64,000 nucleotides of DNA, taken from Sphingomonas sp. AOB5 (GTDB lineage Bacteria; Pseudomonadota; Alphaproteobacteria; Sphingomonadales; Sphingomonadaceae). The translations under genes and the position numbers were made by a program. The stretch lies in assembly GCF_029433115.1 (NCBI RefSeq), contig NZ_JARNTV010000017.1, forward strand, positions 1 through 64,000. Direction: 5' to 3'. This document shows positions 35,936 to 43,110 of this stretch, piece by piece. Position 1 is the first letter of the stretch. Each line of letters begins with the position of its first letter. The notes beneath the pieces were generated by a model, which saw only the letters and a program-made list of their open reading frames with translations, did no database searches and was not told the DNA's origin.

Positions 35936-36862
35936 ATGTATAAGCCCATCATCGCGGCGCTGATTGCAGCAACGGCCCTGGTGCCGCCTGCTCTCGCGCA
36001 GGATCGTGGCCGCGGCGATCGCGGCGGCGAAGCGCGTCAGCGCTCGGACAGCGGCAACCAGGGCCAGCGCGGCCAGTGGCGCCAGCAGAATGAAAGCCGT
36101 CCGCAGGCACAGCAGGAGGCTCCGCGTCGTGAGTGGCGCCAGTCCCAGCCCCAGCAGACCCAGGCACCCCAGCAGCAGGCTCCGCAGCGCAGCAATGGCG
36201 ACCGCGGCAACAATGGCGGCTGGAACCGTGGCCAGCAGGCCGCTCCGCAGCAGCAGGCAGCCCCGCAACAGGCCCCGCGCCCGTCGCAGCGCTGGCAGGG
36301 CAACCGCGGCAACGGCAACACCGGCGTCGCCGGCCCGCAGCAGGGCTCGCCGCGTCGGGACTGGAACGATAATCGCGGCCAGCAGGGCCAGACCCGCAAC
36401 CAGCAGTTCCAGCGTCGCGACCGCGACAATGGCAACAACGGCGGCAACTGGTCGAACAACGGCAACCGCGGCAACGACAACCGTTACAACAACGGCGGTC
36501 GTGACCGGGACAATGACGGGCGCTGGAACAATGGCGGCCGCAACGACACCCGCTGGTCGAACAACTGGCGTCGTGACAGCCGCTACAACTGGCGCTCGTA
36601 TCGCAATTCGAACCGCAACACCTATCGCCTGCCCCGCTATTATGCGCCGCGTGGCTATAATTACGGCTATAACCGCTTCTCGATCGGTCTGACGCTGGGC
36701 TCGATGCTCTACTCGTCGAACTACTGGATCGAGGATCCGTTCTACTACCGCCTGCCCCCGGCCTACGGCCCGTATCGCTGGGTGCGCTATTACAACGACG
36801 CGCTGCTGGTCGATATCCGCACCGGCATGGTCGTCGACGTCGAGTACGACATCTTCTGGTAA
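35936..36862 (+). CDS. RcnB-type periplasmic protein with Asn/Gln/Arg-rich linker
   Basis: A 308-residue exported protein with signal peptide MYKPIIAALIAATALVPPALAQ. Residues 25-230 are low-complexity and rich in Gln, Asn, Arg, Gly and Trp (for example GGNWSNNGNRGNDNRYNNGG). The last 75 residues form an RcnB-like domain (YYAPRGYNYGYNRFSIG and YRLPPAYGPYRWVRYYNDALLVDIRTGMVVDVEYDIFW). RcnB in E. coli helps nickel and cobalt export. Here the linker is much longer. Stands alone. Confidence 0.8.
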   Translation: MYKPIIAALIAATALVPPALAQDRGRGDRGGEARQRSDSGNQGQRGQWRQQNESRPQAQQEAPRREWRQSQPQQTQAPQQQAPQRSNGDRGNNGGWNRGQQAAPQQQAAPQQAPRPSQRWQGNRGNGNTGVAGPQQGSPRRDWNDNRGQQGQTRNQQFQRRDRDNGNNGGNWSNNGNRGNDNRYNNGGRDRDNDGRWNNGGRNDTRWSNNWRRDSRYNWRSYRNSNRNTYRLPRYYAPRGYNYGYNRFSIGLTLGSMLYSSNYWIEDPFYYRLPPAYGPYRWVRYYNDALLVDIRTGMVVDVEYDIFW

Positions 36863-36890
36863 GCGGACGCGCTTGCTCGAGGAGGCACCG

Positions 36891-36918
36891 GAACCCGGTC
36901 GCGAAAGCGGCCGGGTTC
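36891..36918 (+). terminator. Rho-independent terminator of the RcnB-like gene
   Basis: GAACCCGGTCGC (36891-36902) pairs with GCGGCCGGGTTC (36907-36918) across a GAAA tetraloop, leaving one G-T pair, followed by TTGTCATTT. Confidence 0.8.
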
Positions 36919-36953
36919 TTGTCATTTCACGGGACCACGCCAAACTCTGAGTT

Positions 36954-37643
36954 ATGGCCAGCGATCCGCATCTGACCGGCGAACCTTCCCGCAAACGTGC
37001 GATGGTCACCCGCATCGTCGAGACGCGGCTGGACGCCAATCCGCTGGCGCAGCGCATTCCGGTGCCCGGCGCCGCGATCTGGCACTATCCGGATTTCCTG
37101 AGCGCCGCGGAATGCGCCGCGCTGATCGGGCTGATCGATGCCGATCCCTTCCCCTCGAAACTGTACGAACCCGATCAGGACCCGGAATTCCGCACCAGTT
37201 CGACTTGTGACCTGAAGGCGGATCGGGTGCTCGCCATCGACGATCGCCTGTCGAACCTGCTCGGCATTCCGTATGAATATGGCGAAGGGCTTCAGGGGCA
37301 GCGCTATGCCCCGGGCCAGCAGTTCCGCGCGCATTGCGACTATTTCCGCGAGGGCCAGGCCCATTGGGAGTCGATCAGGGCACAGGGCGGGCACCGCACC
37401 TTCACCGCCATGGTCTATCTCAACCAGGTCGAGGGCGGCGGCGCGACCTTCTTCCCGCTCGCCGGCCTGCGCATCGCGCCGCGCCCGGGCCTGTTGATCG
37501 TGTGGAACAACATGATCGCGGACGGCCGCTTCAACTATCGCACGCTGCACGAGGGCGAGCGCGTGACCAGCGGCACCAAATATGTCGTCACCAAATGGTA
37601 TCGCGAGGACCCGTGGAACCGCGCCTGGATCGCGCCGCAATGA
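36954..37643 (+). CDS. Prolyl 4-hydroxylase-like 2-oxoglutarate/Fe(II) oxygenase, first of two
   Basis: A 229-residue oxygenase. The metal ligands are the HxD of QQFRAHCDYFREG (about residue 126) and the distal His in RTLHEGERVTSGTKYVVTKWYRE (about residue 200), where the Lys after GT binds 2-oxoglutarate. RHTFTAMVYLN and EGGGATFFPLAGLRIAPRPG are typical P4H alpha-like strands. It hydroxylates a proline or another residue in an unknown target. A paralogue follows after 46 bp. Confidence 0.85.
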   Translation: MASDPHLTGEPSRKRAMVTRIVETRLDANPLAQRIPVPGAAIWHYPDFLSAAECAALIGLIDADPFPSKLYEPDQDPEFRTSSTCDLKADRVLAIDDRLSNLLGIPYEYGEGLQGQRYAPGQQFRAHCDYFREGQAHWESIRAQGGHRTFTAMVYLNQVEGGGATFFPLAGLRIAPRPGLLIVWNNMIADGRFNYRTLHEGERVTSGTKYVVTKWYREDPWNRAWIAPQ

Positions 37644-37689
37644 TCGCCGCCCCTTGCCTTCCGGCGCCCGCGCGGCAATTTGCAGCACG

Positions 37690-38385
37690 ATGAGTCTGTT
37701 TTCCCGAAAGAAGGACCCGGTTCTCGCCGAGCGCGCCCGCGCCAGCAAGCTGGTGACCGATCGCCTCGAAGCGCTGCCCGGCGTTCGCCGCGCGCCGATC
37801 GAGGCTGCGCAAATGTATCTGTTCGAAAATTATCTGACCGATGACGAGTGCCAGCGGCTGATCGAGCTGATCGACCAGAATCGGCGCCGCTCCACCCTGC
37901 TCGCCACGCATGACGATCCGGAATTCCGCACCAGCGACAGTTGCGACCTCGATCGCTGGTCGCCCGATGTGATGCCGATCGACGAGCGGATCGCGCACCT
38001 GATCGGCGTGCCACCCGAACATGGCGAGACGCTGCAGGGCCAGCGCTATGCGCCGGGCCAGCAGTTCAAGGCGCATTGCGACTATTTCCATGAGACCGAG
38101 GATTACTGGCCGGCGATGCAGAAAAGCGGCGGCCAGCGCACCTGGACCGCCATGGCCTATCTCAACGATGTCGAGGAAGGCGGCGCCACCTGGTTCCCCC
38201 GCGCCGGCATCCGCATCGCGCCCAAGAAGGGCCTGTTGCTGCTGTGGAACAACATGCTGCCCGATGGCCGGTCGAACTATGACACCATGCATGAGGGCAT
38301 GCGCGTGATCGCCGGAACCAAGTACATCGTCACCAAATGGTTCCGCGAACGCCCCTGGATCCGCACCCAGATCCAGACCTATTGA
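37690..38385 (+). CDS. Prolyl 4-hydroxylase-like oxygenase, second of two
   Basis: A 231-residue paralogue of the upstream gene. The ATG at 37690 fits the domain start; the same frame opens earlier at 37582, inside the first gene. The ligands repeat in the same order: QQFKAHCDYFHETEDYW (HxD) and DTMHEGMRVIAGTKYIVTKWFRE (His and 2-oxoglutarate Lys). A short N-terminal extension rich in Lys/Arg replaces that of the first copy. Substrate unknown. The 46-bp gap contains the start signal, so the two genes form an operon. Confidence 0.85.
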   Translation: MSLFSRKKDPVLAERARASKLVTDRLEALPGVRRAPIEAAQMYLFENYLTDDECQRLIELIDQNRRRSTLLATHDDPEFRTSDSCDLDRWSPDVMPIDERIAHLIGVPPEHGETLQGQRYAPGQQFKAHCDYFHETEDYWPAMQKSGGQRTWTAMAYLNDVEEGGATWFPRAGIRIAPKKGLLLLWNNMLPDGRSNYDTMHEGMRVIAGTKYIVTKWFRERPWIRTQIQTY

Positions 38386-38389
38386 ACGC

Positions 38390-38515
38390 AATCCTCCCCC
38401 GCCAGGGGGAGGTGTCAGCGCAGCTGACGGAGGGGGAGGCAAGCGACTCACTGGCTCTAGTGGTTCCGCCCCCTCCGTCGCCTTCGGCGCCACCTTCCCC
38501 CTGGCGGGGGAGGAT
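38390..38515. repeat. GC-rich intergenic repeat with nested inverted repeats
   Basis: The outer arms are 38390-38414 (AATCCTCCCCCGCCAGGGGG onward) and 38491-38515, a match with one inserted base. The inner arms are GACGGAGGGGG (38426-38436) and CCCCCTCCGTC (38469-38479). The element lies between the hydroxylase and recJ genes and probably belongs to a dispersed family. Confidence 0.7.
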
Positions 38516-38551
38516 TTGATTTCCGCCAGATACGCCCCCAAGGTCCCTCCG

Positions 38552-40318
38552 ATGTCCATCGTCCTCAACGTCCAGCGATCGCTCTCCGGCCAGGCATGGC
38601 GCTGGCGGGGGCTGGCGGCGGATGCGCGCGATCCCGGTTTCGCGCCCGACGATCTCGTCACCCAGTTGCTGCTGACCCGCGGCTGCCCGCGCGAAGCGCT
38701 CGACGCGCATCGCTCGCCCAGCATCCGCGCCTTCATGCCCGATCCCTCGATCTTCCGCGACATGGACAAGGCCGCAGAGCGCCTCGCCGACGCCGTCGCG
38801 GCACAGGAGAAGGTCACGATCTTCGGCGATTATGACGTCGATGGCGCGACTTCGGCGGCGTTACTGATCCTGCTGCTGAGGGACCTCGGCCTCGAAGCGA
38901 AGCCCTATATCCCCGACCGGCTGATGGAAGGCTATGGCCCCTCGGGCGAAGCGCTGGTCCGCCTGCACGGCGAGGGCGCGTCGCTGATCGTCACCGTGGA
39001 TTGCGGGGCGCAAGCGTTCGAGGCGCTGGAGATGGCGAGCGAAGCGGGTGTCGATGTGATCGTGTGCGATCACCACAAATGCGCCGCCGAGCTGCCGATC
39101 GCGCATGCGCTGGTCAATCCGAACCGGCTCGACGAGGATGAAGGCGCCGCGCACGGCCATCTCGCCGCGGTCGGCATGGCATGGCTGCTCGGCGCGGCGC
39201 TGATCAGGACGCTGCGTACTCGTGGCCACTTCGCCAACCGGCCCGAACCGCGCCTGCTCGACCTGCTCGATATCGTCGCGCTCGGCACCGTCGCCGATGT
39301 CGCCAGCCTGAAGGGGCTGAACCGCGCGTTCGTCGCACAGGGCCTCAAGGTCATGGCGCAGCGCCGCAATCTGGGCCTCAACGCGCTGATCGAGGCTTCG
39401 CGCCTCACGCGCGCGCCGACCGCAAGCGATCTCGGCTTTGCGCTCGGTCCGCGGATCAATGCCGGGGGACGCGTCGGCCGCTCCGATCTCGGCGTACGCC
39501 TGCTCACCACGCGCGATCCCGAAGAAGCCCGCGCCATCGCCGCCGAACTGAGCCTGCTCAACGAGGACCGCCGCGCAATCGAGGCCGAGGTCCAGCGCGA
39601 GGCCGCCGAACTGAGCGAACGCCAGTCCAATCGCGCCGTGGCGGTGATCGCCGGGCGCGGCTGGCATGCCGGGGTGATCGGCATCGTCGCAGGCCGGATC
39701 AAGGAGAAGCTCGGCCGCCCGGCGATCGTCATCGCGCTCGACGAGAACGGGATCGGCAAGGGATCGGGCCGCTCGATCCCCGGTGTAGACCTTGGCGCCG
39801 CGATTCTTGCTGCCAAGGATTCCGGGCTTCTCGTGGCCGGTGGCGGACATGCCATGGCGGCGGGCGTGACCCTGTCCGAAGACAAGTTGGAGGCCTTTGC
39901 CGACTTCCTCGAGGAGCGCCTGTCCGAGCGCGTGACCCAGGCAATGGGCGACCGCGCACTGCTGCTCGACGCCGTGGTCGCGCCGGGCGGGATCAACCCC
40001 GATCTGGTCAATGCGATGGAGGAAGGCGGCCCGTACGGCATGGGCTGGCCTGCCCCTCGCGTCGTTGCAGGGCCGGTCCGCGTGATCAAGGCCGATGTGG
40101 TCGGCAGCGGCGGCCATGTCCGGCTTGTCGTGGCAGGCGAGGATGGCCGCAGCCTCAAGGCCGTAGCCTTCCGTCAGGCCGATACCGAACTGGGCCAGGC
40201 GCTGCTCTCCGCGCCGCGACACCGCAAGCTGTGGCTCGCCGGCCGCGCGAAGATCGACGACTGGGGCAGCCGTCCTGCCGCCGAACTCCATATCGACGAT
40301 GCCGCCTGGGCAGACTGA
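38552..40318 (+). CDS. recJ: Single-stranded-DNA-specific exonuclease RecJ
   Basis: RecJ degrades single-stranded DNA 5' to 3' in recombination and mismatch repair. The ATG at 38552 (588 residues) is preferred to the ATG at 38516, which lies within the repeat. The DHH motifs are present: IFGDYDVDGATSAALLILLL (about residue 90) and IVCDHHKCAAELP (about residue 172). The DHHA1 domain is seen at GSGRSIPGVDLGAAILAAKDSGLLVAGGGHAMAAGVTL. An OB-fold follows at the C-terminus. The next gene starts two bases after the stop. Confidence 0.95.
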   Translation: MSIVLNVQRSLSGQAWRWRGLAADARDPGFAPDDLVTQLLLTRGCPREALDAHRSPSIRAFMPDPSIFRDMDKAAERLADAVAAQEKVTIFGDYDVDGATSAALLILLLRDLGLEAKPYIPDRLMEGYGPSGEALVRLHGEGASLIVTVDCGAQAFEALEMASEAGVDVIVCDHHKCAAELPIAHALVNPNRLDEDEGAAHGHLAAVGMAWLLGAALIRTLRTRGHFANRPEPRLLDLLDIVALGTVADVASLKGLNRAFVAQGLKVMAQRRNLGLNALIEASRLTRAPTASDLGFALGPRINAGGRVGRSDLGVRLLTTRDPEEARAIAAELSLLNEDRRAIEAEVQREAAELSERQSNRAVAVIAGRGWHAGVIGIVAGRIKEKLGRPAIVIALDENGIGKGSGRSIPGVDLGAAILAAKDSGLLVAGGGHAMAAGVTLSEDKLEAFADFLEERLSERVTQAMGDRALLLDAVVAPGGINPDLVNAMEEGGPYGMGWPAPRVVAGPVRVIKADVVGSGGHVRLVVAGEDGRSLKAVAFRQADTELGQALLSAPRHRKLWLAGRAKIDDWGSRPAAELHIDDAAWAD

Positions 40319-40320
40319 GC

Positions 40321-40572
40321 ATGGCCGCGCCCGATCCGTTCGAACTTCTGGAACAGGTCGTGGATCAGACAAGCTTCCTCGCCTTTCTCGAAGCGCTGGA
40401 AGCCGATTTCCGTACCGGCGCATCGAACTGGCAGAATGATCGCGTCGATACCGTGATCGAGGCCGCCGCGGCATGGGGCCGCGCGACCGGTGCGCACTGG
40501 CATGCTACGGGCGACGGCAATGTCTGGCGCCGATGCGCGGAAATTCTCTACTGCGGCAAGATATACGAATAG
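40321..40572 (+). CDS. DUF7660-like small protein
   Basis: 83 residues, starting two bases after the recJ stop (TGAGCATG). The pattern PFELLEQVVDQTSFLAFLEALEAD, then SNWQN and the end WRRCAEILYCGKIYE, is reminiscent of the DUF7660 family: a 'sf.eFl.aL..d' start and the terminal GKIYE. No catalytic motif is visible and the function is unknown. Probably cotranscribed with recJ. Confidence 0.65.
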   Translation: MAAPDPFELLEQVVDQTSFLAFLEALEADFRTGASNWQNDRVDTVIEAAAAWGRATGAHWHATGDGNVWRRCAEILYCGKIYE

Positions 40573-40637
40573 AAGGCGCCGACAGCGCTTGACGAGCCGC
40601 GAGCCTTTCCGTAACGCGCGGCTCCACGCTTCGGCAT

Positions 40638-40712
40638 GGCCCCTTCGTCTAGCGGTTAGGACGCGGCCCTTTCACGGCTGAAACACGGGTTCGATTCCCG
40701 TAGGGGTCACCA
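40638..40712 (+). tRNA. tRNA-Glu (TTC)
   Basis: A 75-nt cloverleaf with CCA encoded. The acceptor stem is GGCCCCT with AGGGGTC, the anticodon loop CTTTCAC carries TTC, and the T-arm is CGGGTTCGATTCCCG. It differs from tRNA-Glu(CTC) at 29525 mainly in the anticodon arm. TTGACG (40589-40594) lies 43 bp upstream. Confidence 0.94.
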
Positions 40713-40882
40713 TCTCCAAGCGGCTTCCACGCACAAATCCTTGAGTCGTTGATGACCGGATCGGCAACCGCCGTTCCGGCGCGGTGCGATTCCGCAGGTC
40801 GCCCTTTCAAGCGATCATCGCTCTCCCGGCGCCTGCGCAACGTTGCAATTTTATGTATTGTACTACTCTTATAACAAATATA

Positions 40883-40902
40883 TTGTCCTATTCGTATAGC
40901 AA
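40883..40902. promoter_or_regulatory. Candidate GntR operator before leuC
   Basis: TTGTCCTATTCGTATAGCAA has the same 20-base frame TTG-N14-CAA as sites at 52922 and 54904. TTGTCCTAT is identical in the 52922 site. It lies 37 bp before the first gene of the 40.9-49.3 kb operon, in an AT-rich promoter stretch within the 226-bp gap after tRNA-Glu (no gene seen there). Confidence 0.6.
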
Positions 40903-40938
40903 TTAAAGCACCCTGCTCGCAGGGCGCAGAACAGCTCG

Positions 40939-42408
40939 ATGGGGACGATGGAAGACCACACCTGCCTTTTGCCCACGGATGAATCCGTTCGGAAAGCGCA
41001 GGCTGGCCTGACCCTGTTCGACAAGCTTTGGGCCGGGCATCTGGTCGCGGCGATCGATGACGCGACGGATCTGATCCTGATCGATCGCATCCTGTTGCAC
41101 GAGCGCACCGGCGCGGTTGCGCTGCGCGGGCTGGCCGAGGCCGGCCGCGCGGTGATGGCGCCGGATCAGGCGTTCGTGACGATGGACCATGTCGTCGATA
41201 CGCTCCCTGGCCGATCGGACGCGACGCAGGTTCCCACCGGAACCGCCTTCATCACCGCCACCCGCGAAGCGGCGGCGCAGGCGGGCCTGACGGTCTTCGA
41301 TCTGGGCGATCCCGATCAGGGCATCGGCCATGTCATTTCCCCCGAACTCGGCATTGTCCTGCCCGGCGCGACATTGGTCTGCCCGGATAGCCATACCTGT
41401 TCGCAGGGCGCGCTGGGCGCACTCGCCTGGGGCATCGGCTCGACCGCGGCCGAACATGCCCTCGCCACCTCGACGCTGCGCGTGAAGCGGCCGCGCACGA
41501 TGCGCGTCACCGTCGATGGCGTGCTGGCGAGCGGCGTCACCGCCAAGGATCTCGCGTTGCATCTCCTCCACCGCCTCGGTGTCGCTGGCGGAGCCGGACA
41601 TATCGTAGAATATGCCGGCTCCGCCATTACCGCTCTGGATGTCGAGGCGCGGCTGACGCTGTGCAACATGGCGACCGAGTTCGGCGCCTTTTCCGCGATC
41701 ATCGCGCCGGACGAGAAGGTCTTCGATTATCTCAAGGGCCGTCGCTACGCCCCCGCCGGCGCGGACTGGGATGCGGCGCTGGCGTCATGGCGGCTGCTCC
41801 GCACCGACTCGGATGCGGTCTTCGATGCCGAGCACCGGGTCGATGCGGCCGATGTCGCGCCGATGATCAGCTGGGGCGTCAGCCCCCAGCAGTCGGTGGC
41901 GCTCGACGCAAGCGTGCCCGACTTCGCCGCGGTTGCGGAGCGCGATACGCGCGAACTCTATGACCGTGCGCTTGCCTATATGGACCTGGCGCCGGGCCGG
42001 TCCATGATCGGGTTGCCGATCGATGCGGCGTTCATCGGCTCTTGCACCAACAGCCGCATTTCGGACTTGCGCCGGGCGGCGGCGCTGCTGGAAGGCCGCA
42101 AGGTCGCTCCCGGCGTGACCGCGATCTGTGTTCCCGGATCGACCCGCGTTCGCGAACAGGCGCGGCGCGAGGGGCTGGATCGCATCTTCCTCGACGCCGG
42201 CTTCGAGTGGCGCGAATCCGGCTGCTCGATGTGTTTCTATGCCGGGGGCGAGAGCTTCGGCCTGCGGCAGCGCGTCGTCAGCTCGACCAACCGCAATTTC
42301 GAGAGCCGTCAGGGGCCCGAAACGCGCACCCATATCGCATCGCCCGAAACAGTTGCCGCATCCGCGGTGATGGGTGCGATCGCCGATCCTCGGACGCTGT
42401 CATCATGA
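40939..42408 (+). CDS. Aconitase-family hydratase, large subunit (LeuC-like)
   Basis: A 489-residue iron-sulfur hydro-lyase. The 4Fe-4S cysteines are in FIGSCTNSRISDLRRAA and SGCSMCFYAGGESFG, and substrate/active-site motifs include PDSHTCSQGALGALAWGIG. It has the length of 3-isopropylmalate dehydratase. No leuB follows, and the gene is followed by catabolic genes and sits behind the same operator motif as CoA-transferase and lyase genes. It may hydrate a different unsaturated diacid, such as citraconate. The start may be the ATG at 40948. Works with the small subunit, whose start overlaps this stop. Confidence 0.9.
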   Translation: MGTMEDHTCLLPTDESVRKAQAGLTLFDKLWAGHLVAAIDDATDLILIDRILLHERTGAVALRGLAEAGRAVMAPDQAFVTMDHVVDTLPGRSDATQVPTGTAFITATREAAAQAGLTVFDLGDPDQGIGHVISPELGIVLPGATLVCPDSHTCSQGALGALAWGIGSTAAEHALATSTLRVKRPRTMRVTVDGVLASGVTAKDLALHLLHRLGVAGGAGHIVEYAGSAITALDVEARLTLCNMATEFGAFSAIIAPDEKVFDYLKGRRYAPAGADWDAALASWRLLRTDSDAVFDAEHRVDAADVAPMISWGVSPQQSVALDASVPDFAAVAERDTRELYDRALAYMDLAPGRSMIGLPIDAAFIGSCTNSRISDLRRAAALLEGRKVAPGVTAICVPGSTRVREQARREGLDRIFLDAGFEWRESGCSMCFYAGGESFGLRQRVVSSTNRNFESRQGPETRTHIASPETVAASAVMGAIADPRTLSS

Positions 42409-43067
42409 CGCCGTTCACCACCCTCACCGCGATCGCCGCGCCGCTGCTGCGCGACAATGTCGATACCGACGCGATCATCCCCTCGCGCGAGATGCGATCT
42501 GTCACCAAGACCGGGCTGGCCGACGGGCTGTTCGCGGGCTGGCGCTATGCCGAGGTGGGTTCGCGCGATCCCGATCCCGGCTTCATCCTCAACGATCCGC
42601 GCTTCGCCGCGGCGCAGATCCTGCTGTCCGGCGCCAATTTCGGCTGTGGATCGAGCCGCGAACATGCCGCATGGGCGCTGGCCGAATATGGCTTCCGCGT
42701 GGTGATCGCGGAATCGTTCAACCCGATCTTCCGCGGCAACTGCGTCAACAACGGCATCGTGCCCGTCACGCTGCCCGGCGAAGCCATCGGCGCGATCGCC
42801 GCATCGCTGGGCGACTGGCCCGCGGGCCGGCAGGTCACCGTAGATCTGCAGCGCTGCGCGATCACCATCGCGAAGGGCGATTGCTGGCAATTCGAAATCG
42901 ATGGTGAGGCCCGGGCGATGCTGCTCGGCGGCATGGACGCGATCGAACTGACGCTCAGCCAGCGCGACGCGATCGAACAGGTGCGCGCTGCCGACCGGCT
43001 GCGCCGGCCATGGATCTATCTCAACCGACAAACCCAAGACCCCGCCAAGGGGCACACAGCTGCGTGA
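42405..43067 (+). CDS. Aconitase-family hydratase, small subunit (LeuD-like)
   Basis: A 220-residue swivelling subunit, starting in an ATGA overlap with the large subunit. The motif GANFGCGSSREHAAWALAEYGFRVVIAESFNPIFRGNCVNNGIVP (about residues 75-120) is that of LeuD. It closes over the substrate at the interface with the large subunit. Together they add or remove water on a dicarboxylic acid; the exact substrate is undetermined. Confidence 0.9.
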   Translation: MTPFTTLTAIAAPLLRDNVDTDAIIPSREMRSVTKTGLADGLFAGWRYAEVGSRDPDPGFILNDPRFAAAQILLSGANFGCGSSREHAAWALAEYGFRVVIAESFNPIFRGNCVNNGIVPVTLPGEAIGAIAASLGDWPAGRQVTVDLQRCAITIAKGDCWQFEIDGEARAMLLGGMDAIELTLSQRDAIEQVRAADRLRRPWIYLNRQTQDPAKGHTAA

Positions 43068-43110
43068 TCAGGAACAAATAAAACATCATATTCAGTGGAG
43101 GTCGCTCGTC

